A stretch of 64,000 nucleotides of DNA from Doris montereyensis (lineage: Eukaryota > Mollusca > Gastropoda > Nudibranchia > Dorididae): assembly GCA_037039925.1 (NCBI GenBank), contig JAXRKP010000039.1, forward strand, positions 174,001 to 238,000, read 5' to 3'. The notes under the pieces are model-generated. The model had not been told where the DNA came from. It worked only from the letters and a program-made list of their open reading frames with translations, and did no database searches. Positions within the stretch are counted from its first letter, which is position 1. Every line of letters begins with the position of its first letter. Shown in pieces: positions 1 through 26,849 of this stretch. Made by a program: the position numbers and the translations under genes.

Positions 1-109
1 GGGATTATTTTTTTTTAATGCTCTCTTAATTTTGAAAATATATTGATCGTTTACCTTGTGGATAGTTCTATTTTGAAAGGCTCTCATGCCATGAAGGAAC
101 ACAGTGCAC

Positions 110-304
110 CAATGTTCCCTCTAATGTTTTGTATTCTGTGTGCGCACATTTTTGGTGTTGTGCAAATTTTGACCAAAAAATCCCAATAGATTTTTTAAAA
201 TATTTTGAGTGTGCTGTTGTTTTTCTTTGGTGTGTGCAGACATTTCCCAACTGTGCCTACCTTTTCTTCCTGGTGTGCACGTGCACAGCTTAGAGGGAAC
301 ATTT
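110..304. mobile_element. hAT/Charlie-type MITE, 195 bp
   Basis: The left end reads CAATGTTCCCTCTAA and the right end, read inward, is AAATGTTCCCTCTAAGC, so the ends are inverted repeats. The flanks CAGTGCAC (102-109) and CAGTGAAC (305-312) form an 8-bp target duplication with one mismatch, the size hAT elements make. The interior is short, rich in GTGC/GCAC and has no transposase. The TGTTCCCTCTAA terminus is typical of Charlie-type hAT elements. It is a non-autonomous copy. Confidence 0.75.
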
Positions 305-312
305 CAGTGAAC

Positions 313-692
313 ATGTCATCTGTTTTCAGAATGTATTCACTAGACATGCAGTCTTTATGATATAATTAAAGAATTATGTTTTAAAGTGTTGCACATAAAC
401 TTAAAGCTCACATTTACTCTTTGTCCTTCAATTGTCATTCAATTATCTTTTTTAAAGTAGATGAAATTTGATAAAGATAGGAATTGAAGATTTTTTTCTC
501 GTTCAGTGTTCTATGAACCAAATGCTCAATGTTTCAGTTTGCTTGAATTGATTCAATTTGTGTCAACTGCAAGTAATTTCCATTGTACCTACAAAATCTG
601 TAATAAATACAGGTGTGAGATTTTGTTGCAGATATTATTATTAATCACTCATAAAATGATACAAACTTTCTTCCCTCTTTGTCATCTGCCAG
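313..692. other. Non-coding A+T-rich stretch
   Basis: No gene or repeat is recognised. It ends in a pyrimidine tract followed by CTGCCAG at 685-692, which serves as a plausible 3' splice site for the candidate exon that follows. Confidence 0.4.
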
Positions 693-861
693 ACAAAGCC
701 ATGAACTTTTAGTTGAACATATCTTAGCCCTACCTAGTGGTGCTCAGCAGCCTGATGAACATACGTGTATCTCTGCCTCTGTCACAAATTCAATGGACGA
801 TTCTTACTTTGAGGGCTTGAGTGGCAAATCGAGGGGTAAGAACTCCTCTTGCTGTTCTTGA
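693..861 (+). CDS. Candidate terminal exon of an unrecognised gene
   Basis: A pyrimidine-rich acceptor ending in CTGCCAG precedes an open stretch with coding-like composition (it includes HELLVEHILALPSG and SMDDSYFEGL). Read through, it ends at TGA 859-861 with the C-terminus KSRGKNSSCCS, a basic run plus two cysteines that recalls lipidated tails. A good donor (GAGGG|GTAAGA) lies at 835, so the exon may instead splice on, for example to an acceptor at 1599. I do not recognise the protein family. No upstream exon is visible in the first 692 bases, so the gene would start left of the window. It could also be a chance open frame. Confidence 0.35.
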
Positions 862-3519
862 ACATTCATGCATCAGACTTAAACATGCTGTCTAGAACTG
901 TGCTTATCTTCACTTTGAAGAGAAGTGGAAGTTATAGATGTTTGATTATGAATGTGTTTGTGATGTTATATAATATATACAATTACAATCCACCAATATG
1001 AAAGTATCCAATTGTAACTGTTTTGTTTTCATGGGGAACAAAATTAATCAAACTTTATATTTAAGCAAAGTCGTTTTTACCCTTGAAATTGTATCCAATT
1101 TCTCACACAGTGAAAATTTGCTTGCTAGAAACAGTCCTAATAGATTATTGCATACTAGATACTCACAAGTTATTTGTGGTCCTTTTGAAGCTTTCTTTGA
1201 TTTCTTCTATCAATTTATCCGTTTAGGAACATCCCTTTCATTTCACATCTCTGAGAATTTTGTTTCCTTAATAAGCATAATCCTTTCAGTTTTTCATATC
1301 TGTGAAACTGTCAGATATCTCATGGATAGTTTGGGTATATCTAAAGTAATTTCAACATTTATAATGTTTTATCTAAAACATATTAAGAAAAGAGGAACTG
1401 ACGAAGAATCTCTCTTTAAAATGTTATAAACTTTGTATGAAGTATGAACATTCATGAAACTAATGAGAGATGATTTTACAGTTATAGTGTGGTACAAGTG
1501 AATTGTTTTTCAACAATTCATTGATTCTCTTTGATTAATTTGAATGAGTTTGATTTTTTTTGCAAATTGTTATATATCAAGCACATTTTTTTTTACAGGA
1601 CTGAATTGGGGAGGAGTTTGGGGAATAAATCTTTCAGTTTAAAACTAAGTGAAATCAGTTTGTGGCATTTTATCTCCTTTTTCAATTGATTTGACTCACT
1701 ATGCAAACATTCCTCCCAGTGTTGGTAATATGAATTTTAAATGTGAGATGACACTGTGTTGAAACTCTGTCTTCCTGTTTTTCCTTCAACATTCGAATGG
1801 AGTTGATGGGTATGAACAACGTTTATCATTACACAACTGGCAGTGTTTCCAGCATTTCCACCAATAACGTATTATTTCTCTTCTTTTCATATTGATTTAT
1901 TTTTTTAATTGTATTTTTTACCTTTCAAGAGTATCATCTTTCCACTCTGTCATAAAATGTTTGTTTACATTTTCATTCCCAGTTGTCATTTCACAGAGTT
2001 TTGTTGTTGGCTTTTTAAATGAACATTCCAAGTTTTTACCTGAGGTTACGTGCATCGTTTTCTAAAATTAAAATTTTTTCTTCCTTGCTTATAGCAGGTT
2101 TATTTACAAACTTACTGAAATCCTTTAAAATCATAACATTTTTTGCATTCATGTAAAAACAAAAGCCATTTACAGAGAATGTTGCTATAGTTTTAATTAT
2201 TGTTTTATAACCCTTATAATGCCTATAATTTTTGTATTGCCATAACTTTATATTTTATTTACAAGTGGGTCTTGTCGTGTATTTAAGAAAACAGGCCTTT
2301 GAATGTGTATATCTACTGAAAACAAATGTCTACAAGATCAATTTCTATTTCCCATACCATATTTTGCTTGTACTTATAGTATTAGCCTTTCAGAATCAAT
2401 GCTGTTCATGTGTCTATGCAAAGTTCAGTCAAACATTAAAACCATCCATTTTTCTGATAATTTATCAATGTCTACCATAATATTGATACATTTTATGCTC
2501 AATTTTTAGATATTTCAACAGTTTTTTTTGTTGTATTACAATCATAGGCCAAGAGATTATATTGGGGTTTTTAGTGTTGTTTTACTTGTAGAAAATGCTT
2601 CATAAGGATCATTCTTTTTAAGAAAGTAAATAGTTTGCTTTTTGGTCCTTTTTTTTTATACTAAAAATCTTCACACAATTTTATAATTGATTGTGTCAAT
2701 TTTTAGACAATTGGAAGATTTAATGAATTTTTTAAATGAATTCTTTGAGAGAGAAAAAATCGTTCACTGCTTAAATTGCACAAAGGGTTTGAGAATATTT
2801 TAAAATTACACCTTGGTATTGAATTTTTTAAAGGTTTCCAGACCAAAAAAGAGTATTAGATGCAGAATAATGCTATTTCATCGAGACAATTTTATACATT
2901 TTTTTGTTCTTTGTTTCTTATAATGCTGCTGAATTTGTATATGTCTTCTACTTTTACATCTCAAGATAATTTGTAATGGCTACCATTCCTACTACACAAG
3001 ATCAAAAGTCACAACAAAAATTGTCTTTCAACAAGAGTAATGGGACTTTTACTTTTGTTTGTGGGGATTAGGATTTTTTTCCATTTCTGACATGATCACT
3101 GGGTTGTGTGGTGATTTATTAATCACTATCTTGTTACATACTTTTTTGTTTTGTAATAAATACTTAAACACTATTTGAACAAAATCCAGTGATTTGTTAT
3201 ATATACATGTATACATGTATTTTATTTGAACACATTTTTGAATGTCATTGAAAGTGAAAGTATTTTTTTAATCTTATCAAATTGTTACATGATGATGCTG
3301 TTAAACTACAAATGAGCTTGTGTATTCAAAGAGAAGCTATGTTCTTCACAAATGTTCACGTATCTTTATTTTTATTCACTTTGAATATTTGTTGCTTTTA
3401 GCAACCATGTTTTTCTGTTTAACAATGCAAATCTTGAAAAGATTTCCATGTTATATGGCACTTTTCCATTGTCTTTTTTCTTCTTTGTTTTGCTTTTCTT
3501 ATAAGTAAAGTAAGTAAGT
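862..3519. other. A+T-rich non-coding DNA
   Basis: Apart from the small candidate exon at 1599, only short open frames rich in F, I and L are found, as expected from T-rich DNA. It may be 3' untranslated region or intergenic. No repeat family is recognised. Confidence 0.5.
1599..1642 (+). CDS. Possible alternative last exon (14 codons)
   Basis: A T-rich tract ending TTTTACAG precedes GACTGAATTGG. If the exon at 693 is spliced at its donor at 835 (phase 1), this segment continues in frame as GLNWGGVWGINLSV and stops at TAA 1640-1642. Phase and splice sites fit, but the segment is too short to prove coding. Confidence 0.2.
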
Positions 3520-3815
3520 AAATAAAGTTCCTTCAAGGCCCTTAAGGCCTATAGAGCCGGAGCTTATCTCGTTTTCTATCGCGTGAAGTGGAACAAGTCA
3601 CAATAATGACCTCCTGGCCAGGATGCTAGTCTGATGCAGGATTTTTACTCCCAAGCTAGTGATTGTATCCATTTGCACCTGGGTAGAGTGGGGAAAATGC
3701 GTGTTAAGTGCCTTTCCCAAGGAACACAACGTCGGCCCTGGCTTTGCTAGTATTCAAACTCGACCTCATGATCCCCAGTCCGACAGCCTAACCACTCGCC
3801 CACCGACGCCACTTT
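3520..3815 (-). mobile_element. tRNA-derived SINE, family A
   Basis: On the - strand it starts with a tRNA-like head (GGCGAGTGGTTAGGCTG, then the B-box-like GAGTTTGAATACTAGC). A core with CTTGGGAAAGGCACTTAACA follows, then a tail ending in AGTAA/TTACTT repeats. It matches 38606-38905 (+) and 47553-47815 (-) along its whole length. Confidence 0.8.
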
Positions 3816-6679
3816 TTTTTTATAACATCCTCTAAAATGGACTGCTATAGTTTTATAAACTCAATTAACTGAATGGAAAAAGTACCCAGCCAGCATTTCA
3901 TACTTTTTTATTTTAAGATTGTTTGATTTATATGGAGTGTTACTTGGAAGGGGGGGGGGGGAGGTATCTGTTTCTTTTTGCTACTTCTCATTTAGACGTT
4001 ATTGGGTGGTTGACGGACACTGTTTGTAAGTCCTACTTCTTTCATTTCCTTCTTTCAATTACCTTTCATCTTGCTGTTCCCTCTTAATTCACCCTGAGAT
4101 CTTTCTATTTTTTATAATTTTAAGTATAAAATGCAACAGAAATAAAATAAAACCAAAAGGCCCATGTTCAGAAGAATTTTCCAAAAGAAATTGTTGAGCT
4201 ATTGATTTACTAAAGATTAAAATGAGGAAGGAAGTGGGGGGAGAAAGAAATAGAAGGGGAAATGAGAATAGAAGAGAAGAAATTAAAAAAAAAACAACTA
4301 TCAAATAGAAATTGTTGTGTTCAAAGAAAAAAATTTGAACGGGACTTTTGCTGCAAGATCCAATTTTTTCAAATGAAAGAGCTTAGTGGGATCCTAGATT
4401 ATTTTTGCTCCTAATTTCAAACAAGGTCAGGTTGGATTTTGACTCCTTCATGGGCATACTATTTTATATTGAAGATCATCACCGTCTCCTGGCATGACAC
4501 TTCCTGATGATTGTGAAGGACCTATGTCTTTTCAGAGGGAAAAGAAAACTGATGATTTCATTCCTCTAGACCAATGACAAAAATATTATTGTGTTTTCGT
4601 TTTGTTTTTTTTTTACTTTATTTTCATCTCCTAACTCAAACACTCATTCGATGGCATTTGCTTTCAGATTCTTTTGACTTTTTTTAATTGTTGCCATCTT
4701 GTATCTAGTATTTAAAATAATTGATAATCACCATTAGCTTTATGTTTTACTTTTACCAACCTCAGGACTGAAAAAGTTTTTTTCCACTGGTGTTCCTGGG
4801 CCACATGATCAGGGCCTTTTGATTATTAACTCACTCAACTCTGATGCTGATACTATACTATCAGTTTGACTTCCGCTTTTGGCTTCAGCCCTAACTCAGA
4901 TAGTATTGGAATAAAAGTTTCCTTCACGCTGGCAAAGGCTGTTGAACGAAGTGAAACATAACAATACAGAGACTGAAAGTAGAGCTCTTCCTTTACATAA
5001 AGTAATTAAATGAGTTGTCCGTTGTTGATTTGTGAAGATTTTTTAAAAAGATAAAAAATGTCTGATAAGAAGCAACAAGATGGAATCCCAGGTCTAGGGT
5101 TGAGTGTGTTAATGACAATGCAAAAATACAGACATGTTTAGTCAGCCATGTGACAATAATATAATTTTCCTTGGCTTTCCATTCAAAGATGACCCCATCA
5201 TATCAGACCTGCAATTGTTATTGACTTGGGGTTTGATTCTTTTTTCTTCTTTCAATCTGTTTTTGGCGATGGGCGGGGCTTTTAAATACCTTTTTTTTTT
5301 ACATGTTTCATCTGTTTACCAGTACTTTTTGGGGGTATTATTAGTATTCTTCTACAAAGTTGTCAAAGGTTGTTGATACATTGTCATTAATGTTATTACA
5401 GTATTGCTAATCAGATTTGTTTTGTTGATATTTTTGGTTTCGTTGTAACGATTTCACTTTTAATGAATTTGTTAATAAATTTGGGTTAATCTGCCACAGT
5501 TAATGCAGACTGTAACTGGCTGGCTATTTTTCGTCGGTATGCTCCGCATTGTTTTCTCTGTGGGTCGACCCAAACATGCATTGTGCTTTGGTCTTTGGGT
5601 TGTCTCATACCAAACAGTACAGAATAGGTAACAGTCAGCAAGCCAGTCGCACTGGCATTGGCCAGTAACTTGTAAGCAGATCAGATATTAATAATAAAGA
5701 ATATGAATTCCAAGTTAATTTTGAAAGGTTTCTTTTTTCACTGACGATTTTGTCTTATAATTTTAATGTATAGAATAAAGGAATGTCACAATTCTCCTAT
5801 GAGATAAGGAACAAGCATAAAAATTATCACCATTTCATTATCACTTTGTTTATGATCATGATTGCTTTCTTTGTCTTATATAATTCACAGAGACAGAGTA
5901 TCTGAGTATTTTTAGATTCCATATTTTACATGTAAAGATGTGTTTTATAAGAGCGCTTAAATATTTTTTTGAAAATAAGATCTCCTCAATGAAATGTTTT
6001 CTGAACTTTAAGTTCATGCAATGTTGCCTTAATTGAAATCATATTAATAAGAATTCCACATTTTGTCAAAAATCGCCATGTATAACATTGCATTTTTTAG
6101 AGGGTAATTGGAATGTTTGCCATGCCCAATGAAATGAAAACAGCCTTGTCTTTGGTTCAATCTATTCCTCATTTATTTAAGATAGGTTACAAACTCAGTG
6201 CTGTCATATGCTATCTTCATTTTTACTAGTTTTGAGAAAGGAGCTCACAAAAGTCTGGGACCAAAATGCAATTCCATTACCACAAATAAAGATTTACTAT
6301 TGAAATATACATATGTATAATAAATTTATTTATTTAAAAAAAATATATATTATGTGATAAGAATGGAAATTTATAAACGCTCCTATACAAGACAACAATA
6401 TCTATAAAAAAGAGTAAAACTTGAGATAAGACAAGATGGCATTGAGTTGACAAAGTGTCACAAGTACACATTGACATGTTTGCACACCAGAGTTATGTGG
6501 GCTGGGTAAGATAAGGACTCTCTGGAATATCAGACATTCCAGTGATAGGTTAGATATTTCTGGTCATGCAACAGGCTCACTCTGACTTAAACTCACTTCA
6601 GGTATGGTACACAAATGAAGCCTATCAAGATGATAAATGTGAATCAATTTAATAATTATATTTACTCTCTTTTGTGTTT
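3816..6679. other. Intergenic A+T-rich stretch
   Basis: It holds a G homopolymer near 3951-3961 and one short-element copy at 4001-4112. The rest has only stop-rich frames and T or A runs. No gene is recognised. Confidence 0.5.
4001..4112 (+). repeat. Short intron-like element, copy 1
   Basis: It shares the order of features seen in eight other copies: TGGTTG, then GTAAGTCCTACTTC, a long T/C tract with CATCTTGCTG, then TCTTAATTCACCCTGAGATC. The usual end with AATTTCAATGAAAC is lost here. Confidence 0.65.
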
Positions 6680-7420
6680 GTTGGCCATGATCTCTCACAG
6701 AAAGGGTTTGTTTCTGTTTCTGTTCATTAATATGTAATGACTTTTGGCAATTGGTCTGCCCCCTGAGATGATTTTACGGTTACAAGCTTGAAATGAATTT
6801 GTGTAGACGTTGTTTAAATTGTTCAATGGTCTGAGTATTTGTAATGCTAGCTGGAAGTTCATTCCATTCTGGAACTGCCTGTTGCACACAGGCATATTTG
6901 GCAATGTCACACCTTGTTGACCTAATTTCTCAGAATGAGTTCGTTGACCATAATCTCTCATAGCAAGGGTTTCATGGACCATAATCTCTCAACTCACACT
7001 ACTCACAGAAAAAGTTAATGGACCATAATTTCTCAACTCACAGAAAGAGTTTGTTGACCATATAATCTCTCCAGAAAGAGTTTGTTGACCATGATCTTTT
7101 AGAAAGAGTTGTTGACCATGATCTCTTTAGAAAGAGTTTGTTGACCATGATCTCTTTAGAAAGAGTTTGTTGACCATGATCTCTTTAGAAAAGAGTTTGT
7201 TGACCATGATCTCTTTAGAAAGAGTTTGTTGACCATGATTTCTTTAGAAAGAATGTGTTGACTACAATCTCTCACAGAATGAGCTACTGGTAGTTACTAT
7301 ACTCTCTCCACAAAGGATTTGTTGATCATTTTTCCAGCACAAGTTTTTGTTGACTATGATTTCTCCAGAAAGGGTTTGTTGACCATGATCTTTCCAGAAA
7401 GAGCTTGTTGACCATAATGT
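6680..7420. repeat. Minisatellite, 29-bp unit
   Basis: About 15 units related to CCATGATCTCTTTAGAAAGA plus GTTTGTTGA lie in tandem. Units near 7100-7260 are almost identical and the outer ones are diverged. Apparent open frames across it arise from the repeat. Confidence 0.85.
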
Positions 7421-7569
7421 GTTTACCTGTGCCAGACCATGTGAGTTACTGTATATTGAATGAGCAATTTTTTGGGGGATGGGGTTGGAGAGAGGTGTGA
7501 CTTCTTATGTTTTTGGTAGATATATGCATACAGTCAATGTTTTCATTTTGCAATAATCATTCTGGTTGG

Positions 7570-7722
7570 AGTAGTCATTGTGTGTGGTTGGAGGTAACTG
7601 TAGATAGATCCTACTTATCTTCTTTCACTCTTTCATTTATGTTTGATATCGTTATTTCCTCTTTATTCATCCTGAGACTATGGCATATGGTGGACAGGTA
7701 AATTTCAATGAATGGAATGGAA
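7570..7722 (+). repeat. Short intron-like element, copy 2
   Basis: GGTTGGAGG is followed by GATAGATCCTACTTATC, a T/C tract, TTTCCTCTTTATTCATCCTG and a GGTAAATTTCAATGAA end. It is the same element as at 8934. Confidence 0.65.
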
Positions 7723-8054
7723 TGCTCTAAACATGAAGATAGAGCACTTTTTCTAATTATTAATATACAATAGATACACAGTAATGCAAAATAGCCTTTA
7801 GGTTGGTTTCAGATAAAAGAATAGATTAGATATGAGAAAATCATGTTTCATAGCGATGATAACCGTGTGACATGACTGAAGAATCATGTTCCCGTTGTTT
7901 GCTGGTCTATGAACTATGCTTCAATTAATTAGAGTGAGTTATAGTGAGAATATGTATGCCCTCAAACCCTTCTCACAGTCACATTGTCAAAATCTACTGT
8001 GGTCATAAATATACGTTCATACACCCTATCTTAATCTTGTGAGCACGTAAATGC

Positions 8055-8055
8055 C

Positions 8056-8086
<31 letters not shown>
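8055..8086. repeat. (ATT)n microsatellite
   Basis: About ten TTA/ATT units in a row. Confidence 0.9.
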
Positions 8087-8090
<4 letters not shown>

Positions 8091-8097
8091 TCTTACA

Positions 8098-8275
8098 TGG
8101 ACGAAATCTGTATGTTTCATGTGTGAAAATTGTGTTCACATACTATGTCTCGTGTGGGCAAATTTTGTACACATACTATGTGTTTTGTGGAAAAAAATGT
8201 GTGCATATGTATTATGTCTCATGTGGACAAATTGTGTGTATACGAAGCGTCTCATGTGGGCATAGTATAATATGA
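8098..8275. repeat. Minisatellite, ~34-bp unit
   Basis: Four to five degenerate units carry CATACTATGTCTCGTGTGG followed by CAAATTTTGTA. An open frame of 74 codons across it is a by-product of the repeat. Confidence 0.75.
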
Positions 8276-8825
8276 TGTCCATCTTCTTTGTCTTATACAT
8301 GTTTTTAACATATTCATACTTTTTGTCTTTTATGACAGTAAATGTGGGTTTTTAAAGAATTATTCTTTAATCATTCATTGATAGCTTTTTTTTAAATCTT
8401 CCCAATTTGTTGATTTGATAATTAATGATTTCATAATATATCCACTGGATGCTGGGAAACATGTTTTCACGCACATGAAAATAAAAGATAATTATTGTTT
8501 TTAAATGCAGAGTGTGCTTCTTGACTTTTTTGTGACACAAATTATGATTGTTAAATTATTCTTTGTTTGTTTTTTTTATCTTTAGATTTTAAATCAGGGA
8601 GTGAAATCACTTTTATGCAAAGGTTTCTCTCTTAACGCAACAAAATAAATATTTTTAATGATTTATTTTTGCCGTTTGAACTGTAGCAGGAAGGTGTTTC
8701 TATGTCAACTGAAATGTTTTGCTTGTCTCACACTACTCGCAGGTAAGATGTCTGCAGTTTAAATCCTAATATTTACTAAAAATTTTGTGCAATAAAAAGT
8801 ATTGCTTTATCGTCAATTCTAGGGG

Positions 8826-9275
8826 ATTTTGATGGTCTAGTGGTTAGGCTACCAGACAAGTTGGGTTTGTATCCTGACAATGCTACATTCTGCTCCTTGG
8901 GAAAGATACTTAATACGTATTTTCCACTCGACCTGTCATAGTTGGTGCACATTGCGGGTAGGTCCTACTTCTTTCCTTTGATTTTTTCCCTCAAGTTTCA
9001 TTTTTTTGTTTGGTGTTAATCCACCTTGAGACCACTGCATATGGTTTCAATGAAACAAACAAACAAATCCTGCTCGACCCAGGTTTAAAGTGGTACCAGT
9101 ATGAACTAGGAGGAAAACTTGTGACAAGCTAATGACCTGTTCAGGTGGTGATGCACTGCTTCCTGTTCCACTTCACAACACTATAGAAACCAGGGTAAGC
9201 TCCGGTTGTAACTGTAAATGTAAGGCTCATACTCATAACAGCCTTGAAGCATTTACTTTTTTTACTGCCCTAAAC
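8826..9275 (+). mobile_element. tRNA-derived SINE, family A, interrupted
   Basis: The head (GGTCTAGTGGTTAGGCTACC) and the core (CTCCTTGGGAAAGATACTTAA) are followed, after the insertion at 8934-9072, by the family-A 3' half (GAAACCAGGGTAAGCTCCGG, GCCTTGAAGCATTTACTTTT). Both halves align with the intact copy at 38606-38905. Confidence 0.75.
8934..9072 (+). mobile_element. Short intron-like element, copy 3, nested in a SINE
   Basis: This copy defines the element. It splits a family-A SINE and is flanked by CTCGACC on both sides (8927-8933 and 9073-9079), a 7-bp target duplication. It runs from TGTCATAGTTGG through GGGTAGGTCCTACTTC and a pyrimidine tract to CACCTTGAGACC, then TTTCAATGAAACAAACAAAC. 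No coding capacity and no clear terminal inverted repeat are seen. Confidence 0.75.
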
Positions 9276-9689
9276 AATATCATGGTGGATCTATGTCCTA
9301 ATGAAGACAGCAGAAAGCAACGTTTAGCTTATGACTGAATGTGTGCCTTGTGTCTATCCACTTACGTTTTTATGACAAGTCAGTGACCACTTTGACAAAA
9401 TGGAACTCTCTAACCAGTCAAAGATTCAAAACTAAAATTGTAGTTGAGATGGCAATGGTCGAATGATAGAACATAATATGCATGGTAATATATATCAAAG
9501 ATCATAGAATGTATGAGGTTATTTTCTTTCAGATTATGAATGTGTACAATGTGTATATGTAGGGACTATTCCATTAACAAAAGTTTCTGCTTCCAACTAC
9601 GGGAAGGATGGGGCCATCTCCTAAATCTCTCACACGTGGCTTCAAGTGCAATCGGGATCTTGCCTCAGCAGGCAGGCTAAACCGTTAAT

Positions 9690-9690
<1 letters not shown>

Positions 9691-9784
<94 letters not shown>
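9691..9784. repeat. (CT)n microsatellite
   Basis: About 94 bases of uninterrupted CT, 0.42 kb upstream of the DIMT1 start codon. Confidence 0.95.
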
Positions 9785-9788
<4 letters not shown>

Positions 9789-10207
9789 ATAAAGAAAAGA
9801 CAGTTCAAAAAATGAAAAGATATGTGTGTTTCAGTAGTGATGGTAATATTATAAACTTACTGATTACCGATACCAAAAAATATAGTGAACATGATTCATG
9901 TCGGAAAATTAAGCTTTAAGTGGCTGTTAAAACGACCACTCTACTCAATCATTTTTGCACACTTCCTTATTTATCGGCCATACCGTTTTTTAGATTATCT
10001 CCCTTCTGTGCAGTGAAAAGTTTCCATCATTACTATGAAACAGACACAGTAGTAATAGTAGGAATAGCAACACATGCCACACGTTGATGGAAACCGGTTA
10101 GTTTGGTATTGATTTAGTCTTTTTGTACAGACATAAAACCTATATTGAAACTCTGGTGCAAAGATTTATAGCCTATTTAGATTTAGACAAGAATTGTAAA
10201 GGAAACT
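9785..10207 (+). promoter_or_regulatory. Presumed DIMT1 5' flank and leader
   Basis: This is the stretch between the CT microsatellite and the DIMT1 start codon. The promoter must lie here or just upstream, but I see no clear TATA box or initiator. The bases before the ATG (GAAACT) are only moderately favourable. Confidence 0.3.
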
Positions 10208-25243
<15,036 letters not shown>

Positions 25244-25562
25244 CGAGTGGATCAACCTATGGAAAAGCTGCCCCATTTGTCTTTCAAGGAAGACTAAAAG
25301 AAATCTTGTGACCATCACTTTAATCCCACTATAAAGTCACATACGGAAGCCACCCACCCTGTGGCAGGCAACATGCAACCTATCAGGTTCAAAACTGCAA
25401 AGGCTTTAGACGTGTGATTGTTCAAAACAATTATCTGTAGGGCCTATTGGTTGGGATTTTAATTTTTTTAACAGTTAAAATAACTCAGAATGTAAAGACT
25501 GAAATTTGTCGTATCTCTTATAGACAGTTTTGGATGTAAGATTTCTCTTTAGAAGCTCACAG

Positions 25563-25878
25563 GGACTCAGTAGTCCAGAGGCAAGGTGTCGGTCTCTCAA
25601 CCAAAAGGTAGTGGGTTCAAGCCCCGCCAACGGCTGAAAATTTTTTCTCTATTGTTTATCGAGCAAAATCTACCTCCCTGGTCCTGGTAGATGGATCTAC
25701 ACCTAGTCCCATCGGAGACGGAGGATAAAATAGGAGGTCCTGTGTGCATGTCATAACTCTGTGCACGTTAAAGATCGCTTGGCTGTTTACAGGGCAATCT
25801 GGGCAAAATTTGAAATCCTACCAAAAACTTCGAGATACCTTAATTGTGGATGTGGGTAAATCAAATCAAATAAAAGCA
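25563..25878 (+). mobile_element. tRNA-derived SINE, family B
   Basis: A tRNA-like head carries GTAGTCCAGAGGCAAGGTG and a clear B box (GTGGGTTCAAGCCCCGCC at 25612-25629). A non-tRNA body with GCACGTTAAAGATCGCTTGG follows, and an AATCAAATCAAATAAAAGC tail. It is unrelated to family A apart from tRNA parentage. Confidence 0.8.
25869..25874 (+). terminator. Possible DIMT1 poly(A) signal (AATAAA)
   Basis: This is the first AATAAA I see after the DIMT1 stop codon, 0.63 kb downstream, and it lies in the 3' tail of the family-B SINE. A second lies near 25978. Which is used cannot be read from sequence. Confidence 0.3.
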
Positions 25879-26366
25879 AATCAGAAGCTCATAGTTTAAA
25901 TATGGGTACATTCATTATAAGTCCAATGCATTGTCAATGGATTTGTCAATTTGACTGTTTGTGTATAACCGACTGAATAATAAATGAAGAACATGTGTTG
26001 AGAGAGCTGGACTAAAGCACAGTAGTGGAGACATTGCCTTACACGATAAACAACACTAACAGTAGGTGACTGGACAACTCCACCAATGGTGACAGAACAG
26101 ACACTTGATGTTTTGTAGACACTTGATATTTTGTAGAACTCTTCGTCAGAAAACAAACAAAAATTATATACACACTTATGCAGGCATCACAATGTGATGT
26201 GAGAGGAATAAAGAGAAAAGGAGAAGAAAGGAGAGTGGAGGCAAAGGGCAAAAAAAAACAAGGAAAGGAAGACAGTAATTAAAAATAAAATAAGAAGGGG
26301 AAACGAGGTGTGAAATCAATGGGGAAATGAAGAAAAAGGGAACAACGAAAATTTAAGATTGAGATC

Positions 26367-26420
26367 AAGGACTACTATACTGTAAGGACACGTAAGACCA
26401 GATTCCTGCTCCCGCTAGCG
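26367..26420. repeat. P-element-like left terminal inverted repeat
   Basis: It begins AAGGACTACTATACTGTAAG and ends CTGCTCCCGCTAGCG, matching the right repeat inverted at 52 of 54 positions by eye. Confidence 0.95.
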
Positions 26421-26849
26421 GGGACGGTATATTTTAATCACCTAGGGCTCATAGTTTGGTCTCATCCACTCCCCACTATGACCAGTAGCATCCTAAAGTA
26501 AAGATAGAGCACGTTCCTCATTCATATAGTGTGGTTGAACATTATTTTCACACAGTTGAGTTGAGCTTTACATCCCTTGCTATTCAGTATGTAGCCATGT
26601 AATAGGTGGAATTTGAGATAGGACTGGGTGGGTAGTGTATGTGTCTGTGTGTGTGAGAGAGAGAGAAGGAACAGTGTGACAGACAGACAGACAGATTCCT
26701 TGTGTAAATAACTTGAGACAGACAAAGAAACATACGTACAGGCAGACAGAGAAATAGACGGACAGAGACTGAGTGGTTCCTGCGTGTAACAACATGAATT
26801 CCTTACACTCACCATTTTGTACAGATTGTTGCCCCAATTAGTCATCTCG

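Noticed and set aside
998..1429. 143-codon open frame
   Set aside because: F/I/S-rich composition expected from T-rich DNA, with no domain, splice context or similarity I recognise.
25575..25632. tRNA gene with a good B box
   Set aside because: It lacks a convincing full cloverleaf with acceptor stem and is fused to a non-tRNA body with an A-rich tail, as in SINEs.
26130..26165. Hammerhead ribozyme (CTGACGA on the - strand)
   Set aside because: The matching GAAA core and paired stems are not found nearby.
26522..26845. Ser/Leu-rich - strand open frame as a gene
   Set aside because: It comes from GAGAGA/CAGACAGA simple sequence at the left end of the P-like element and resembles no protein.
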